Assembly: GCA_947085845.1 (NCBI GenBank)
Contig: CAMTXO010000001.1
Span: 1 to 64,000, forward strand
Source: JACPYF01 sp947085845
GTDB lineage: Bacteria > Patescibacteriota > Saccharimonadia > Saccharimonadales > Saccharimonadaceae
Direction: 5' to 3'
Length of the DNA stretch: 64,000 bases
Positions within the stretch are counted from its first letter, which is position 1. The number at the start of each line of letters is the position of its first letter. The position numbers and the translations under genes are program-made. The notes under the pieces were generated by a model. The model was not told where the DNA came from and ran no database searches. It saw only the letters and a list, made by a program, of their open reading frames with translations. Shown here piece by piece: positions 50,467 through 58,985 of the stretch.

Positions 50467-50524
50467 ATTTGTAAAAAGTCGAACTAAAGGTCGATAAAAC
50501 AAGGAAATAAGGAATACATAACTT

Positions 50525-51049
50525 ATGGCAATCACAAAAGACAAGAAAAACGAATTGGTAGCCGAGCTAGCTGCATTGTTCGCAAGCGCTAAAACCACTG
50601 TTACTGCAAAGTACACAGGACTTAGCGTTCAGGATATGCAAGAGCTTCGAAAAGTTGCTCGTGAAAACGGTATTGTTATAAAGGTTGTAAAAAACCGTCT
50701 TGTACGAGTAGCTCTATCACAAAACGATAGCTACAAAGATGCAGATACATCACTATTGACCGACCAACTACTTTACGCATTTAGCGCTGAAGACGAAGTT
50801 GCACCAGCTCAAGTACTAGCAAAGTTTAGCAAAACCCACACCGACCTCAAATTGGTATCTGGTTACAGCGACGGCATTGCATTGGATACAGCAGCAGTTG
50901 TAGCACTAGCGAGCTTACCTACAAAAGATCAACTACGTGGACAATTCGTTGGCGTACTATCAGCTCCACTCAGCCAATTTATGAGTGTGGCAAACGGTAC
51001 ACAGCGTGGATTCACACAAGTACTAGCCCAAAAGGCAGAACAAGGATAA
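50525..51049 (+). CDS. rplJ: 50S ribosomal protein L10
   Basis: 174 residues. AITKDKKNELVAELAALFAS, ARENGIVIKVVKNRLVRVAL and the C-terminal L12-binding helix (VLSAPLSQFMSVANGTQRGF) identify it. L10 is the base of the ribosomal stalk. The 165-nt leader contains the L10 binding element and an attenuator. Confidence 0.96.
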   Translation: MAITKDKKNELVAELAALFASAKTTVTAKYTGLSVQDMQELRKVARENGIVIKVVKNRLVRVALSQNDSYKDADTSLLTDQLLYAFSAEDEVAPAQVLAKFSKTHTDLKLVSGYSDGIALDTAAVVALASLPTKDQLRGQFVGVLSAPLSQFMSVANGTQRGFTQVLAQKAEQG

Positions 51050-51063
51050 TTAAGGAGAATATT

Positions 51064-51471
51064 ATGGCAGATACAGAAGAAGTAAAATTGAACGCAGCAC
51101 AAAAGAAAATTGTTGACGAAGTTAACAAACTAACAGCTCTAGAACTTTCACAGGTTGTAAAACACCTCGAAGGTGAATGGGGTGTTAGCGCAGCAGCTCC
51201 AGCAGCAGTTGCAGCAGCTCCAGCAGCTGGCGGCGATGCAGCCGAAGCAGCAGAAGAGAAAACTGAATTTACAGTAACTCTAAAAGATGCAGGTGCACAA
51301 AAAGTTGCAGCCATCAAAGCTGTAAAAGAAATCACAGGTCTGGGCCTAGGTGAAGCTAAAGCTATCGTTGACGGCGCTCCAGCACCAGTCAAGGAAAAAG
51401 TTAGCAAAGACGAAGCAGAAAGCGCAAAGAAACTTCTAGAAGAAGCAGGCGCAACAGTCGAACTTTCATAA
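51064..51471 (+). CDS. rplL: 50S ribosomal protein L7/L12
   Basis: 135 residues. An N-terminal dimerisation part, an Ala-rich hinge (AAAPAAVAAAPAAGGDAAEA) and the C-terminal factor-binding domain (EFTVTLKDAGAQKVAAIKAV, LGLGEAKAIVDGAPAPVKE). AAGGAG precedes the ATG. Stalk protein that recruits EF-Tu and EF-G. Confidence 0.98.
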   Translation: MADTEEVKLNAAQKKIVDEVNKLTALELSQVVKHLEGEWGVSAAAPAAVAAAPAAGGDAAEAAEEKTEFTVTLKDAGAQKVAAIKAVKEITGLGLGEAKAIVDGAPAPVKEKVSKDEAESAKKLLEEAGATVELS

Positions 51472-51491
51472 TTCGATTTATTGTTTCAATA

Positions 51492-51526
51492 AAATACCCG
51501 TTCGTTATGAGCGGGTATTTGCTTTT
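51492..51526 (+). terminator. Intrinsic terminator after rplL
   Basis: AAATACCCG (51492-51500) pairs with CGGGTATTT (51512-51520); three further pairs including a G-U can extend it inwards. A GCTTTTT tail follows. Confidence 0.85.
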
Positions 51527-51547
51527 TAGTTACTTTTTTGTTATAAT
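51519..51547 (+). promoter_or_regulatory. Promoter of the 51622 gene
   Basis: TTGCTT at 51519-51524, 17-nt spacer, TATAAT at 51542-51547. It overlaps the tail of the rplL terminator. Confidence 0.6.
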
Positions 51548-51621
51548 ATATGTGTTACAAAGGCTTTTGCAGTTGTAAGGAAATGCGCATAGTGCGTACT
51601 TTAAAGACAGAAGGAATACAT

Positions 51622-52032
51622 ATGCCAGATGCCGTGAAGATCAGAAAAGAAGTGAGTGCACTGCACCAAGTGGTTGCAGAAGCCAAGCTCAAGGTCACAC
51701 GCGTCAATACACAAGCTGAGGAAGTACGTGACGATGCCAAACTTTGGCTCAACAGGTACTTCGAAGCAGTCTGTGAGCAGTTGACTGCAGAGGCCACCGT
51801 GATCTGGGCCTCTTATGGCCTTGCTCCTGAAGACGGCTTTCTCAAGCATCGCCTCACTTACGAGGCCGAAAGAATGGCAAGTTTCGCAGATTTCACCAAC
51901 AACCAGCTTGGTGCAATCATCGAAGATCACCTGGGCACTATGTGGACCCTGAGTGAGTTCGAGGTCAAAGTCGAAACAATCGGCCCCGACGACAACATCA
52001 ATGTTGCCGTTCGTTTCGAGATAGACGAATAA
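51622..52032 (+). CDS. Uncharacterised 136-residue protein with atypical codon use
   Basis: Start at the ATG 51622, behind AGAAGGA (51608-51614); the frame is open back to 51550 but those codons lie in the leader. Helical in outline (VSALHQVVAEAKLKVTRVNT, LNRYFEAVCEQLTAEATVIW). Not recognised. Codons ending in C or G (CTC, GTC, GAG, AAG) are much more frequent than in neighbours, suggesting recent arrival or special expression. A small hairpin (GCGCA-TAG-TGCG) lies at about 51585-51596. Confidence 0.6.
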   Translation: MPDAVKIRKEVSALHQVVAEAKLKVTRVNTQAEEVRDDAKLWLNRYFEAVCEQLTAEATVIWASYGLAPEDGFLKHRLTYEAERMASFADFTNNQLGAIIEDHLGTMWTLSEFEVKVETIGPDDNINVAVRFEIDE

Positions 52033-52040
52033 ACCTAATC

Positions 52041-52106
52041 GAGAGGCTTTGGAATGATTCCTTCTGTCCTCTCTCACAGCAATCAAAGCATTGATTTTTG
52101 TGAGAG
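52041..52106 (+). promoter_or_regulatory. Two mutually exclusive hairpins
   Basis: GAGAGG (52041-52046) can pair with CCTCTC (52068-52073), enclosing GGAA/TTCC. CTCTCAC (52071-52077) can instead pair with GTGAGAG (52100-52106), enclosing ATCAA/TTGAT. The two outer stems share CTC at 52071-52073, so they compete. No T-run follows; the role is open. Confidence 0.45.
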
Positions 52107-52125
52107 TGAACATACAACAAAAAAA

Positions 52126-52153
52126 TTGTTTAATATTGAATAATGTTATACTG
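52126..52153 (+). promoter_or_regulatory. Promoter of the 52179 gene
   Basis: TTGTTT at 52126-52131, 16-nt spacer, TATACT at 52148-52153. Confidence 0.5.
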
Positions 52154-52178
52154 TATACATATTTAATCGAGGATGTGC

Positions 52179-52592
52179 ATGGAACAACTAGAACCAGAAG
52201 CAAGAACTGATATAAAAGCTTTAGCAAAAAGCATTGATAAAAATAACGAAGGCTGGGATGCAGTAATAGATTATAGAGACCAGCTATACCGAAATTTTTT
52301 TGCTGGTGGTACAACCGATTTAGCCTTTACAGTAGATGCTGTTAAACTTGAAGAATTTGTAGAAAAAGCAGTGATTATGATCGCCGCAAGGTTTGAAGAC
52401 GCAGCTATAGAAATATCAAAAGAAGATATCCGTGATCTACTTATTTCTGGAACTGTTGATGAGTGGGAGAAGAGAGTAGAGGTTGTAGAAAAAAACATTC
52501 ACATCGGCACTCAAGCAATTATGGACACCTTCCGAGACTCTGACCTTTCAGGGCTCAACACACTTCCTCAAGTAGCTGAAACAAGCGAATAA
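52179..52592 (+). CDS. Uncharacterised 137-residue acidic protein
   Basis: Start at ATG 52179, 6 nt after GAGG; an ATG at 52173 overlaps that site. Rich in Glu and Asp and predominantly helical (EEFVEKAVIMIAARFEDAAI, KEDIRDLLISGTVDEWEKRV). No recognised domain. Codon use is like the host, unlike the gene before it. Confidence 0.55.
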   Translation: MEQLEPEARTDIKALAKSIDKNNEGWDAVIDYRDQLYRNFFAGGTTDLAFTVDAVKLEEFVEKAVIMIAARFEDAAIEISKEDIRDLLISGTVDEWEKRVEVVEKNIHIGTQAIMDTFRDSDLSGLNTLPQVAETSE

Positions 52593-52647
52593 AAATTTTA
52601 CAACGCTTTTTTCATGACCCCATATTTTGTTGTGGAAAAGAAAACTG

Positions 52648-52677
52648 TTGACGAAATAGGGGTACAAGTGGTATTCT
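52648..52677 (+). promoter_or_regulatory. Promoter of the 52729 gene
   Basis: TTGACG at 52648-52653, 18-nt spacer, TATTCT at 52672-52677. Confidence 0.55.
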
Positions 52678-52728
52678 GCGAAGTGATAGAAATAAGTCAA
52701 AAACAGACAGATAGGAACATGCGAGTAC

Positions 52729-53241
52729 ATGTCTGAATTACCAGAAAAACAAGTAAAAAGACTCAAAAGTCTTATTCAAGATGCCGAAACAAACTTGGCT
52801 GCTGCAAAAGAGCTACTGATTAGTATTGTAGGCGACGATGATTTCGCTATGCCACGAGTTAGCGCCGAAGAAATAGCAGGCAAAGTCATCGAAGGTGTCT
52901 TTGATGGCCAAAGTATGATCGGTCCAGACGGCAAAACATACCCAGTACCAGCCAACTATGCTAGTAAATCAAAACTAGTTGAAGGCGACATACTGAAGCT
53001 AACCATTGCCGACGGAGGAAACTTCCTTTACAAACAAATCGGCCCAATCCCACGCAAGCAAGTCATTGGCACCCTTGTGCAGCATGATGGTGGATACTTT
53101 GTCGAAGTAAATGGCGTAGAGTACCGAGTACTACTAGCAAGCGTTACGTATTTCAAAGCCAACCTAGGCGACCAAGTCAGCATCATCATCCCAGAAGACA
53201 ACCCAGAAGCAACCTGGGCAGCAGTCGAAGCAGCTTTGTAG
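52729..53241 (+). CDS. Conserved CPR-type hypothetical protein
   Basis: 170 residues. An N-terminal helix pair (VKRLKSLIQDAETNLAAAKE) precedes a beta-rich part with GPDGKTYPVPANYASKSKLV, LVEGDILKLTIADGGNFLYK and YRVLLASVTYFKANLGDQVS, which reads like an OB/TRAM-like barrel. I recall similar proteins across Patescibacteria, but no function is known; this is family memory, not a search. No clear Shine-Dalgarno. Confidence 0.65.
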   Translation: MSELPEKQVKRLKSLIQDAETNLAAAKELLISIVGDDDFAMPRVSAEEIAGKVIEGVFDGQSMIGPDGKTYPVPANYASKSKLVEGDILKLTIADGGNFLYKQIGPIPRKQVIGTLVQHDGGYFVEVNGVEYRVLLASVTYFKANLGDQVSIIIPEDNPEATWAAVEAAL

Positions 53242-53311
53242 ACTACACTTTGTAACTGAAAATCCAAATACGTTATAATTGATTGTGAGATCAATCAACG
53301 GAGGTAATCTG

Positions 53312-53860
53312 ATGAATAACAAAGTAATTATAGGTATTGTAGTAGCTGTAATAGTTGTCATAGGCGCTGGTGTAGCACTAACAATGGCAAATAACTCAGA
53401 TACAACAAACAAGTCCCAGGACAGCACAAAAACCAATCAAGCTGAATCTAAAACATCACTATCAGCACTATTAGAAAAAGGTGACCCGCAAAAATGTACA
53501 TACAGTGGCAGTAACGAGGGTTATGAATACTCTGGCATTGCATACTTTTCTAGCGAAAAACAGATGCGAAACGACTACAAGAGCGAACGCGAAGGCAAGA
53601 ATCGCGATGGCAGTATGATTATTTCTGACGGAACTCAATATTTCTGGAACAACGATGACAAAAAGGGTTTCAAAACAGCTATCAAGGCTGATGATTCACA
53701 ACAGTCTAGCTCCGAGACTAGTGAAAATGTCGACACAAATGCCAAATTTAGTTTCCAATGCGAAGGTTGGACAGTCGACGACTCAAAATTTACTCCGCCC
53801 AGCGATGTAACTATACAAGACCTAACCCAGCTCATGCAGGGCGTCCCAACCGGGCAATAA
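53312..53860 (+). CDS. Membrane-anchored small extracytoplasmic protein
   Basis: 182 residues from ATG 53312, with GGAGG at 53300-53304. The N-terminal span is VIIGIVVAVIVVIGAGVALT; a Ser/Thr/Lys linker follows and then a domain with two Cys (DPQKCTYSGS and FQCEGWTVDD), compatible with a disulfide outside the cell. It resembles small uncharacterised exported proteins; function unknown. Confidence 0.65.
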   Translation: MNNKVIIGIVVAVIVVIGAGVALTMANNSDTTNKSQDSTKTNQAESKTSLSALLEKGDPQKCTYSGSNEGYEYSGIAYFSSEKQMRNDYKSEREGKNRDGSMIISDGTQYFWNNDDKKGFKTAIKADDSQQSSSETSENVDTNAKFSFQCEGWTVDDSKFTPPSDVTIQDLTQLMQGVPTGQ

Positions 53861-53872
53861 AAGAGATACAAA

Positions 53873-54121
53873 ATGACTAAGAAAACCGAAGAATTCAGTG
53901 TAAATGGCGATGATCTATTAAAAAAGGTCAAAGAAATCATTGCCGAAGGCAACGTACGACGCATCACAGTTCGCGACAAAAGCGGCAAAAACTTGGTTGA
54001 ACTGTCACTAACAGTTGGCGTAGTCGGTGCAGTGTTAGCGCCAATACTAGCCGCTGTAGGCGCAATAGCAGCATTAGTAACAGAATGCACCATAGTCGTT
54101 GAGCGAGCTGATAGCAAATAG
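53873..54121 (+). CDS. DUF4342-like protein
   Basis: 82 residues. EFSVNGDDLLKKVKEIIAEG, RRITVRDKSGKNLVELSLTV and the hydrophobic glycine/alanine-rich C-terminal segment (VGAVLAPILAAVGAIAALVT) fit DUF4342, small proteins with a helical head and one or two membrane-active helices. Role unknown. Confidence 0.75.
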   Translation: MTKKTEEFSVNGDDLLKKVKEIIAEGNVRRITVRDKSGKNLVELSLTVGVVGAVLAPILAAVGAIAALVTECTIVVERADSK

Positions 54122-54149
54122 CAGCTAGCTTTTCTATGGAGGTTAAAGG

Positions 54150-54162
54150 TATAATTTAATCA
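54150..54162 (+). promoter_or_regulatory. -10 box for a leaderless restriction-modification mRNA
   Basis: TATAAT at 54150-54155 lies 7 nt before the ATG at 54163; no Shine-Dalgarno. Confidence 0.5.
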
Positions 54163-57100
54163 ATGAACACAGTTGACCAACACGCCTTTATTTCTAAGTA
54201 TCTGGATAGCATCAAAGAACTTTACTACCGCGGAGACGCCACGGAGCATAGCTACCGCGCTACTTTGCAGCAACTCATACACGGTTTATTTCCTGACCAT
54301 ATTGCCATAAACGAGCGTAAACGTGTCGATGTTGGCGCACCTGATCTAGTAATATTCAAACGAAATGATAGTTCTAGCCAACGCAAAGCATTTAATGATA
54401 TCCCACTAGGCTTTATTGAAGCAAAAGATATTATTACGGGGATACTAGATCGACCCGAACACCAAGAACAGATCAAACGTTACATGGAGCTAGGTAATGT
54501 CGTACACACCGATGGTCTAGAGTTTCGATTTTACTTTAACAAAGAGCTCGTTAAAACACTCTCGATCGCACGGTTGAATGACTCGAAGCAAATTGTAGAA
54601 AAATCCGAAAACTACGAAGATCTCGTGTACTATCTCAAACAAACAATTTCACAAGCCGGACAAACCGTTCGCACTGCAAAAAGTCTAGCGCTGCTCATGG
54701 CAGACCGTGCACGTCCGATTCGCCGCACAATCAAAGCAGCACTAATGCAAGACATAGATGCGGGTGAACGTACAACATTGACTGATCAGTATAGTACATT
54801 TCGAGAAACCCTCATTCATGATCTTACTACCGAAGATTTTGCTGATATTTATGCCGAAACTATAGCCTACGGCTTGTTTGCTGCACGCTACAATGATGAT
54901 ACAGCCGATGACTTTAGTCTTGGTGAGGCGGCTGAAAAAGTACCCCAAACAAACCCTTTTCTAAGACAATTCTTTCTACAAATAGCAGCCTACGAAAAAG
55001 ATCCACGACTCGACTGGGTACTCAATAACTTCGTAGAACTTTTCCTGCGCACCAACGTGCATAACATCATGGCAAACTACGGTAAAACGACAGGAATGAA
55101 TCACGACCCAGTAACACATTTCTATGAAACATTTTTAGGAGAATATGATAGCAAACGTCGCAAAGCTCGGGGCGTCTACTACACACCGCTACCGATAGTG
55201 CAACATATAGTAAAAGCTGTCGATGCAGTTTTAAAAGAAGAATTCGGCCTTACTGATGGGCTGGCTGACGACAGCACAATTAAACATACATACAACGTAG
55301 ATCCGTACCGCAAAGGAAAAGGTACTGGAAAACAACACTATACTAAAACTGAAGACATTCCGCGCGTGCAAATTCTCGACCCTGCGACAGGCACTGGAAC
55401 TTTTTTGAATGAAACAATTAAACTCATAGCGGAACGTAAAAGGAACCTTGGTAACGGCTGGAGTAGCTACGTTGAAAATAACTTGCTTCCTCGTTTGCAT
55501 GGGTTTGAGCTGCTTATGGCTGCGTACAGTATGGCTCACATGCGCTTAGGTCTTACACTTGAAGAAAGTGGTTACACTCCAAGCCAAAAGCACCCACGAC
55601 TCGGGGTGTATCTCACCAACACACTTGAAGAACCCGCGAAAGAAGAACCACCTCTTCTAGCAATGCTAGGTATGGGTCGTGCAATTACAGAAGAAGCAAC
55701 AGCAGCCGATAAAATAAAACGGGACTTGCCAATCATGGTCGTAATGGGAAATCCACCCTACAGCGTCAGTAGCTCAAACAAAAGCAAATATATTGATGAC
55801 CTTATGGCTGATTACAAAAAAGATCTTAATGAAAAGAACATACAGCCCCTTAGCGATGATTATATAAAGTTTATTCGATACGCAGAAAGTATGGTAGAAA
55901 AGACTGGCACAGGTATCGTGGCTATAATTACAAATAATAGCTATATTGATGGACTTATCCACCGTCAGATGCGCAAACATTTGCTACAAACATTTGATAG
56001 TATTCGTGTTATCGATCTACACGGCAACAGTAAAAAGAAAGAAACAGCACCAGACGGTAGTACAGACGAAAATGTATTCGACATCCAGCAAGGCGTAAGT
56101 ATAGTCATTATGTCAAAAACGACCAAGAGCAAGACAGGATTAGCAAAGGTTCATTTCAGTGAATTTTATGGCAAACGAACAAATAAATACCAAGCACTAG
56201 AAAAAGAAGTTCTCACTGAGAGTATTAATCCCGTTGCTCCAAGTTACTACTTTGTAAAAAAAGATACTAGACACCAAAAAGAGTTCGGTAAGATGATTCC
56301 GATTGATGAATTATTTACTTCTAAAACCTCCGGTGTCGAAACACGAAAAGATAGCTTAGTAACAAACTTTGAGGAATCTCCCTTAAAAAATGTTGTCGAA
56401 GATTTTCAAACACTCAACTCTGAAATACTTGCTGAGAAGTATAATATTGATAATAAAAGTCGAGATTGGAAAATTGAGTGGGCTCAAGCTGATCTAAAAG
56501 CTAATTCAGTTTTAATTCGAGATATAGATTACAAAATACTCAGCAAAAAGAAAATTATCTACACAGGCAAAACAAAAGGTATTAATGGATATCCTATGTA
56601 CAATGTTTTTCAACATATGCTCTTGGGTAAGAACTATGGCTTAATATTAATGCGCAAACTAGTTGATTCGCAGAACTTCAGCTCCGTGTTTATATCAACA
56701 GGCTTGGTAGATAAGAACTTTTACGGATTTCAGACATACACATTTCCGCTGTATCTCTATGATCATGGCAGTGTTCAGTCTCCAAATATAAATAAACTGG
56801 CTGCACAAAGATTGGTTGAAAACCTAAAGCTTAAAACTCGCAACGAAACTGTTTTTCTGAAATATACTGAAGAGTGTAAAGAGCGAGACTACAGTAAAAC
56901 AGAGCCGTATTTTAAAAAAGAAAATGTGTATCCTTTAGATTTACTTGACTACACTTACGGAATTTTGCACTCCCGAGCATACCGTGATAAATACAAAGAG
57001 TTTTTGAAAACTGACTTTCCTCGTATACCTAAGCCCTTAAGTGGCGCAGAATTTTGGAGATTAGCTCAGTTTGGTAATAAACTTCGTAACCTACATCTTA

Positions 57101-57384
57101 TACGTAATGTTGAGGCTTATGTAGCGCCATTGAGCGGAAAAGGGAGTAGAGTAGTCGAAAAATTAAACTACCAAGAGGGCGCTGTATATATTAACGAGAC
57201 ACAGTACTTCCCAAACATACCTGAAATTGCATGGAAATTTTATATTGGAGGCTACCAACCAGCGCAGAAATGGCTAAAAGATCATAAGGGTCGCGAGTTG
57301 TCACACAGGGACATTGAACATTATCAAAAAATAATCAAAATTCTCATTGATACAGATAGGATTATGAAGGAAATCGACAGTTAA
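54163..57384 (+). CDS. Type IIG/ISP-like restriction-modification enzyme
   Basis: 1073 residues, a single-chain enzyme. The N-terminal nuclease has GAPDLVIF and GFIEAKD (Asp61, Glu86, Lys88; a PD-ExK site). The adenine methylase has motif I LDPATGTGTFLNETI at about residue 404 and motif IV VMGNPPYSV at about 528. The C-terminal part (LLDYTYGILHSRAYRDKYKE, PRIPKPLSGAEFWRLAQFGN) is the target-recognition region of type ISP enzymes. No helicase domain is present, unlike true ISP enzymes, so it should cut like type IIG. It methylates adenine and cuts unmodified DNA; recognition site unknown. Confidence 0.88.
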   Translation: MNTVDQHAFISKYLDSIKELYYRGDATEHSYRATLQQLIHGLFPDHIAINERKRVDVGAPDLVIFKRNDSSSQRKAFNDIPLGFIEAKDIITGILDRPEHQEQIKRYMELGNVVHTDGLEFRFYFNKELVKTLSIARLNDSKQIVEKSENYEDLVYYLKQTISQAGQTVRTAKSLALLMADRARPIRRTIKAALMQDIDAGERTTLTDQYSTFRETLIHDLTTEDFADIYAETIAYGLFAARYNDDTADDFSLGEAAEKVPQTNPFLRQFFLQIAAYEKDPRLDWVLNNFVELFLRTNVHNIMANYGKTTGMNHDPVTHFYETFLGEYDSKRRKARGVYYTPLPIVQHIVKAVDAVLKEEFGLTDGLADDSTIKHTYNVDPYRKGKGTGKQHYTKTEDIPRVQILDPATGTGTFLNETIKLIAERKRNLGNGWSSYVENNLLPRLHGFELLMAAYSMAHMRLGLTLEESGYTPSQKHPRLGVYLTNTLEEPAKEEPPLLAMLGMGRAITEEATAADKIKRDLPIMVVMGNPPYSVSSSNKSKYIDDLMADYKKDLNEKNIQPLSDDYIKFIRYAESMVEKTGTGIVAIITNNSYIDGLIHRQMRKHLLQTFDSIRVIDLHGNSKKKETAPDGSTDENVFDIQQGVSIVIMSKTTKSKTGLAKVHFSEFYGKRTNKYQALEKEVLTESINPVAPSYYFVKKDTRHQKEFGKMIPIDELFTSKTSGVETRKDSLVTNFEESPLKNVVEDFQTLNSEILAEKYNIDNKSRDWKIEWAQADLKANSVLIRDIDYKILSKKKIIYTGKTKGINGYPMYNVFQHMLLGKNYGLILMRKLVDSQNFSSVFISTGLVDKNFYGFQTYTFPLYLYDHGSVQSPNINKLAAQRLVENLKLKTRNETVFLKYTEECKERDYSKTEPYFKKENVYPLDLLDYTYGILHSRAYRDKYKEFLKTDFPRIPKPLSGAEFWRLAQFGNKLRNLHLIRNVEAYVAPLSGKGSRVVEKLNYQEGAVYINETQYFPNIPEIAWKFYIGGYQPAQKWLKDHKGRELSHRDIEHYQKIIKILIDTDRIMKEIDS

Positions 57385-57389
57385 TAAAC

Positions 57390-57545
57390 TTATCGTGCGT
57401 GTTGAGCGCGCAGTTTTGTAGCTTTTTGTGTTACTTTCTTCTGGTCTTTTATTGACTCTCGGGCAGCCTTTTTAATAGCACGCTCATCAAAGACAACTTC
57501 ACGGATGTCTTTTCTTGATTGTTTTTTGCGTTGAAAAAATTTCAT
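57390..57545 (-). CDS. 51-residue basic protein coupled to the zeta-like kinase gene
   Basis: ATG at 57543-57545, stop at 57390-57392. The start overlaps the upstream stop in an ATGA junction, which argues for a real, translationally coupled gene. The protein is strongly basic (KFFQRKKQSRKDIREVVFDE, KAARESIKDQKKVTQKATKL) and helical. Not recognised; could bind nucleic acid or the kinase. Confidence 0.6.
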   Translation of the reverse strand: MKFFQRKKQSRKDIREVVFDERAIKKAARESIKDQKKVTQKATKLRAQHAR

Positions 57546-58207
57546 ACTAGTGCCTTTCTTAAATCTTTTTCATTATACGTTACCTCTATTAACTCGTCAA
57601 TATGCTTACTGTTTTGCGAATACTGAAATCTATCACTTTCTGAATCTTTTTTAATAGCTACAATGTCGACTTTGTCCTTAAACTTATCTCGTACTTCTTC
57701 TATGTTTTTTGGTATTTTGAGGCATGATTCTATGAAACCCTCTTTTTCTACACCACGATTTATTAGTAGTTGTCTATCTTTTGTATGCTGCCAGGCAAGT
57801 TCTGGCTCTTTCCAAACATAGAATATTACCACGCCGTGACGCTTTAAAGCGCTTTTGATATTACTAATGGCTCTCGATGATCCAAATGTACCGTCTAGTA
57901 CGAAGTTGAGTTTATTATGCCTACAGTATATTACTACTTCGTCAACTATAATATGAGCCGCGCCACGGTATTTATAATAGTTTTCAGGTTTATACTCTGG
58001 AAACAATTTTACTATCTCATCTAAATCGATACGTACAACATCCTCGGATTCTTCAAATAATCTATCTAGGAACTCAGTTTTACCAGCTCCTGGTATGCCT
58101 GCTGCAAAAATAGCTAAGGGTTCACCATCTTTAGGAGATTTCACGTCACCAACTATTTGCTTTACTAGAGTCTTTTTGTTTTCTTTTGCCCACGTGATGT
58201 AATTCAT
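57542..58207 (-). CDS. Zeta-toxin-like P-loop kinase
   Basis: 221 residues. Walker A is AAGIPGAGKTEFLDRL at about residues 35-50; VVRIDLDEIVKLFPEYKPEN and NFVLDGTFGSSRAISNIKSA match zeta-family proteins, which phosphorylate UDP-sugars in characterised epsilon-zeta systems. VIFYVWKEPELAWQHTKDRQ is the lid. It lies beside the restriction-modification gene and is coupled to the 51-residue basic protein. No epsilon-like antitoxin is seen upstream, so a toxin role is unproven. Confidence 0.78.
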   Translation of the reverse strand: MNYITWAKENKKTLVKQIVGDVKSPKDGEPLAIFAAGIPGAGKTEFLDRLFEESEDVVRIDLDEIVKLFPEYKPENYYKYRGAAHIIVDEVVIYCRHNKLNFVLDGTFGSSRAISNIKSALKRHGVVIFYVWKEPELAWQHTKDRQLLINRGVEKEGFIESCLKIPKNIEEVRDKFKDKVDIVAIKKDSESDRFQYSQNSKHIDELIEVTYNEKDLRKALV

Positions 58208-58219
58208 GTAGCCATTATA
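58208..58219 (-). promoter_or_regulatory. -10 box for a leaderless zeta-like kinase mRNA
   Basis: TATAAT (reverse of 58214-58219) lies 6 nt before the ATG at 58207; predicted start at the A of ATG. Confidence 0.5.
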
Positions 58220-58265
58220 CTAAACATACGGTGTTACAATAAAGATATAAACAAAGGGGTTGGTT

Positions 58266-58724
58266 ATGCAAAAGATCACAGCAAATTTATGGTTCGACGG
58301 TAACGCGCAGAAGGCGGTTGATTATTATGTGTCGGTATTTCCGGACAGCAAAATAATATCTACCGAATATTACCCGAAAACGGCCGAGGAAGGGTTGGCG
58401 GACTTTCAGCAAAACTTAGCTGGCGATGTATTGTCAATCGAGTTCGAGCTAGACGGCGTACCATTTGTCGCAATCAACGCAGGCTCCGAGTTTAAATTTA
58501 ACGAATCTGTATCATTCTCGATCGCTTGCAAGGACCAAGACGAAATCGACTATTACTGGGAAAAACTATCCAAAAACCCTTTGAGCGAACAATGCGGCTG
58601 GTGCAAAGACCAATACGGTCTGAGCTGGCAAGTCGTTCCCGAAAACATGGGCGAGCTAATGAGCAAACCAGATGCATTCAAAAAAATGATGCAAATGAAA
58701 AAACTCGTTATTACTGACTTTTAG
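58266..58724 (+). CDS. PhnB-like VOC superfamily protein
   Basis: 152 residues from ATG 58266 with AAGGGG at 58254-58259. ITANLWFDGNAQKAVDYYVS, PFVAINAGSEFKFNESVSFS, DEIDYYWEKLSKNP and CKDQYGLSWQVVPENMGELM are typical of the PhnB/DUF899-type glyoxalase-fold group. These bind a metal or small molecule; some relatives give antibiotic or thiol-reagent resistance. Substrate unknown. Confidence 0.88.
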   Translation: MQKITANLWFDGNAQKAVDYYVSVFPDSKIISTEYYPKTAEEGLADFQQNLAGDVLSIEFELDGVPFVAINAGSEFKFNESVSFSIACKDQDEIDYYWEKLSKNPLSEQCGWCKDQYGLSWQVVPENMGELMSKPDAFKKMMQMKKLVITDF

Positions 58725-58980
58725 ACACTGGTTTAAATCTAGGTAGCTTTTGACCGTTGTTTTCAGCTTCTTCCAGGAAGTTCTGTGCTGTTCGAACCCA
58801 AACAATATCTTTGAGTAACGACTTATATATAACACATGGAACTTCGCTATCTTCCAAAAATCCAGTTGCTACAATTTCGTATTCGCCACCTTTATAATGC
58901 TGGAATATTTGTCCGTCTTTCGGTCGGTCAAATTCATCCCAACCTGCTTTGATTTCATCGAGTGACTTGCTTTTACCCAT
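58711..58980 (-). CDS. DUF1653 domain protein
   Basis: 89 residues from ATG 58980; longer in-frame starts would overlap the upstream gene. PKDGQIFQHYKGGEYEIVAT, DSEVPCVIYKSLLKDIVWVR are the DUF1653 signature. The family is small and of unknown function, often found as a mobile single gene. It overlaps the convergent VOC gene by 14 bases. Confidence 0.8.
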   Translation of the reverse strand: MGKSKSLDEIKAGWDEFDRPKDGQIFQHYKGGEYEIVATGFLEDSEVPCVIYKSLLKDIVWVRTAQNFLEEAENNGQKLPRFKPVSKSQ

Positions 58981-58985
58981 AAAAA

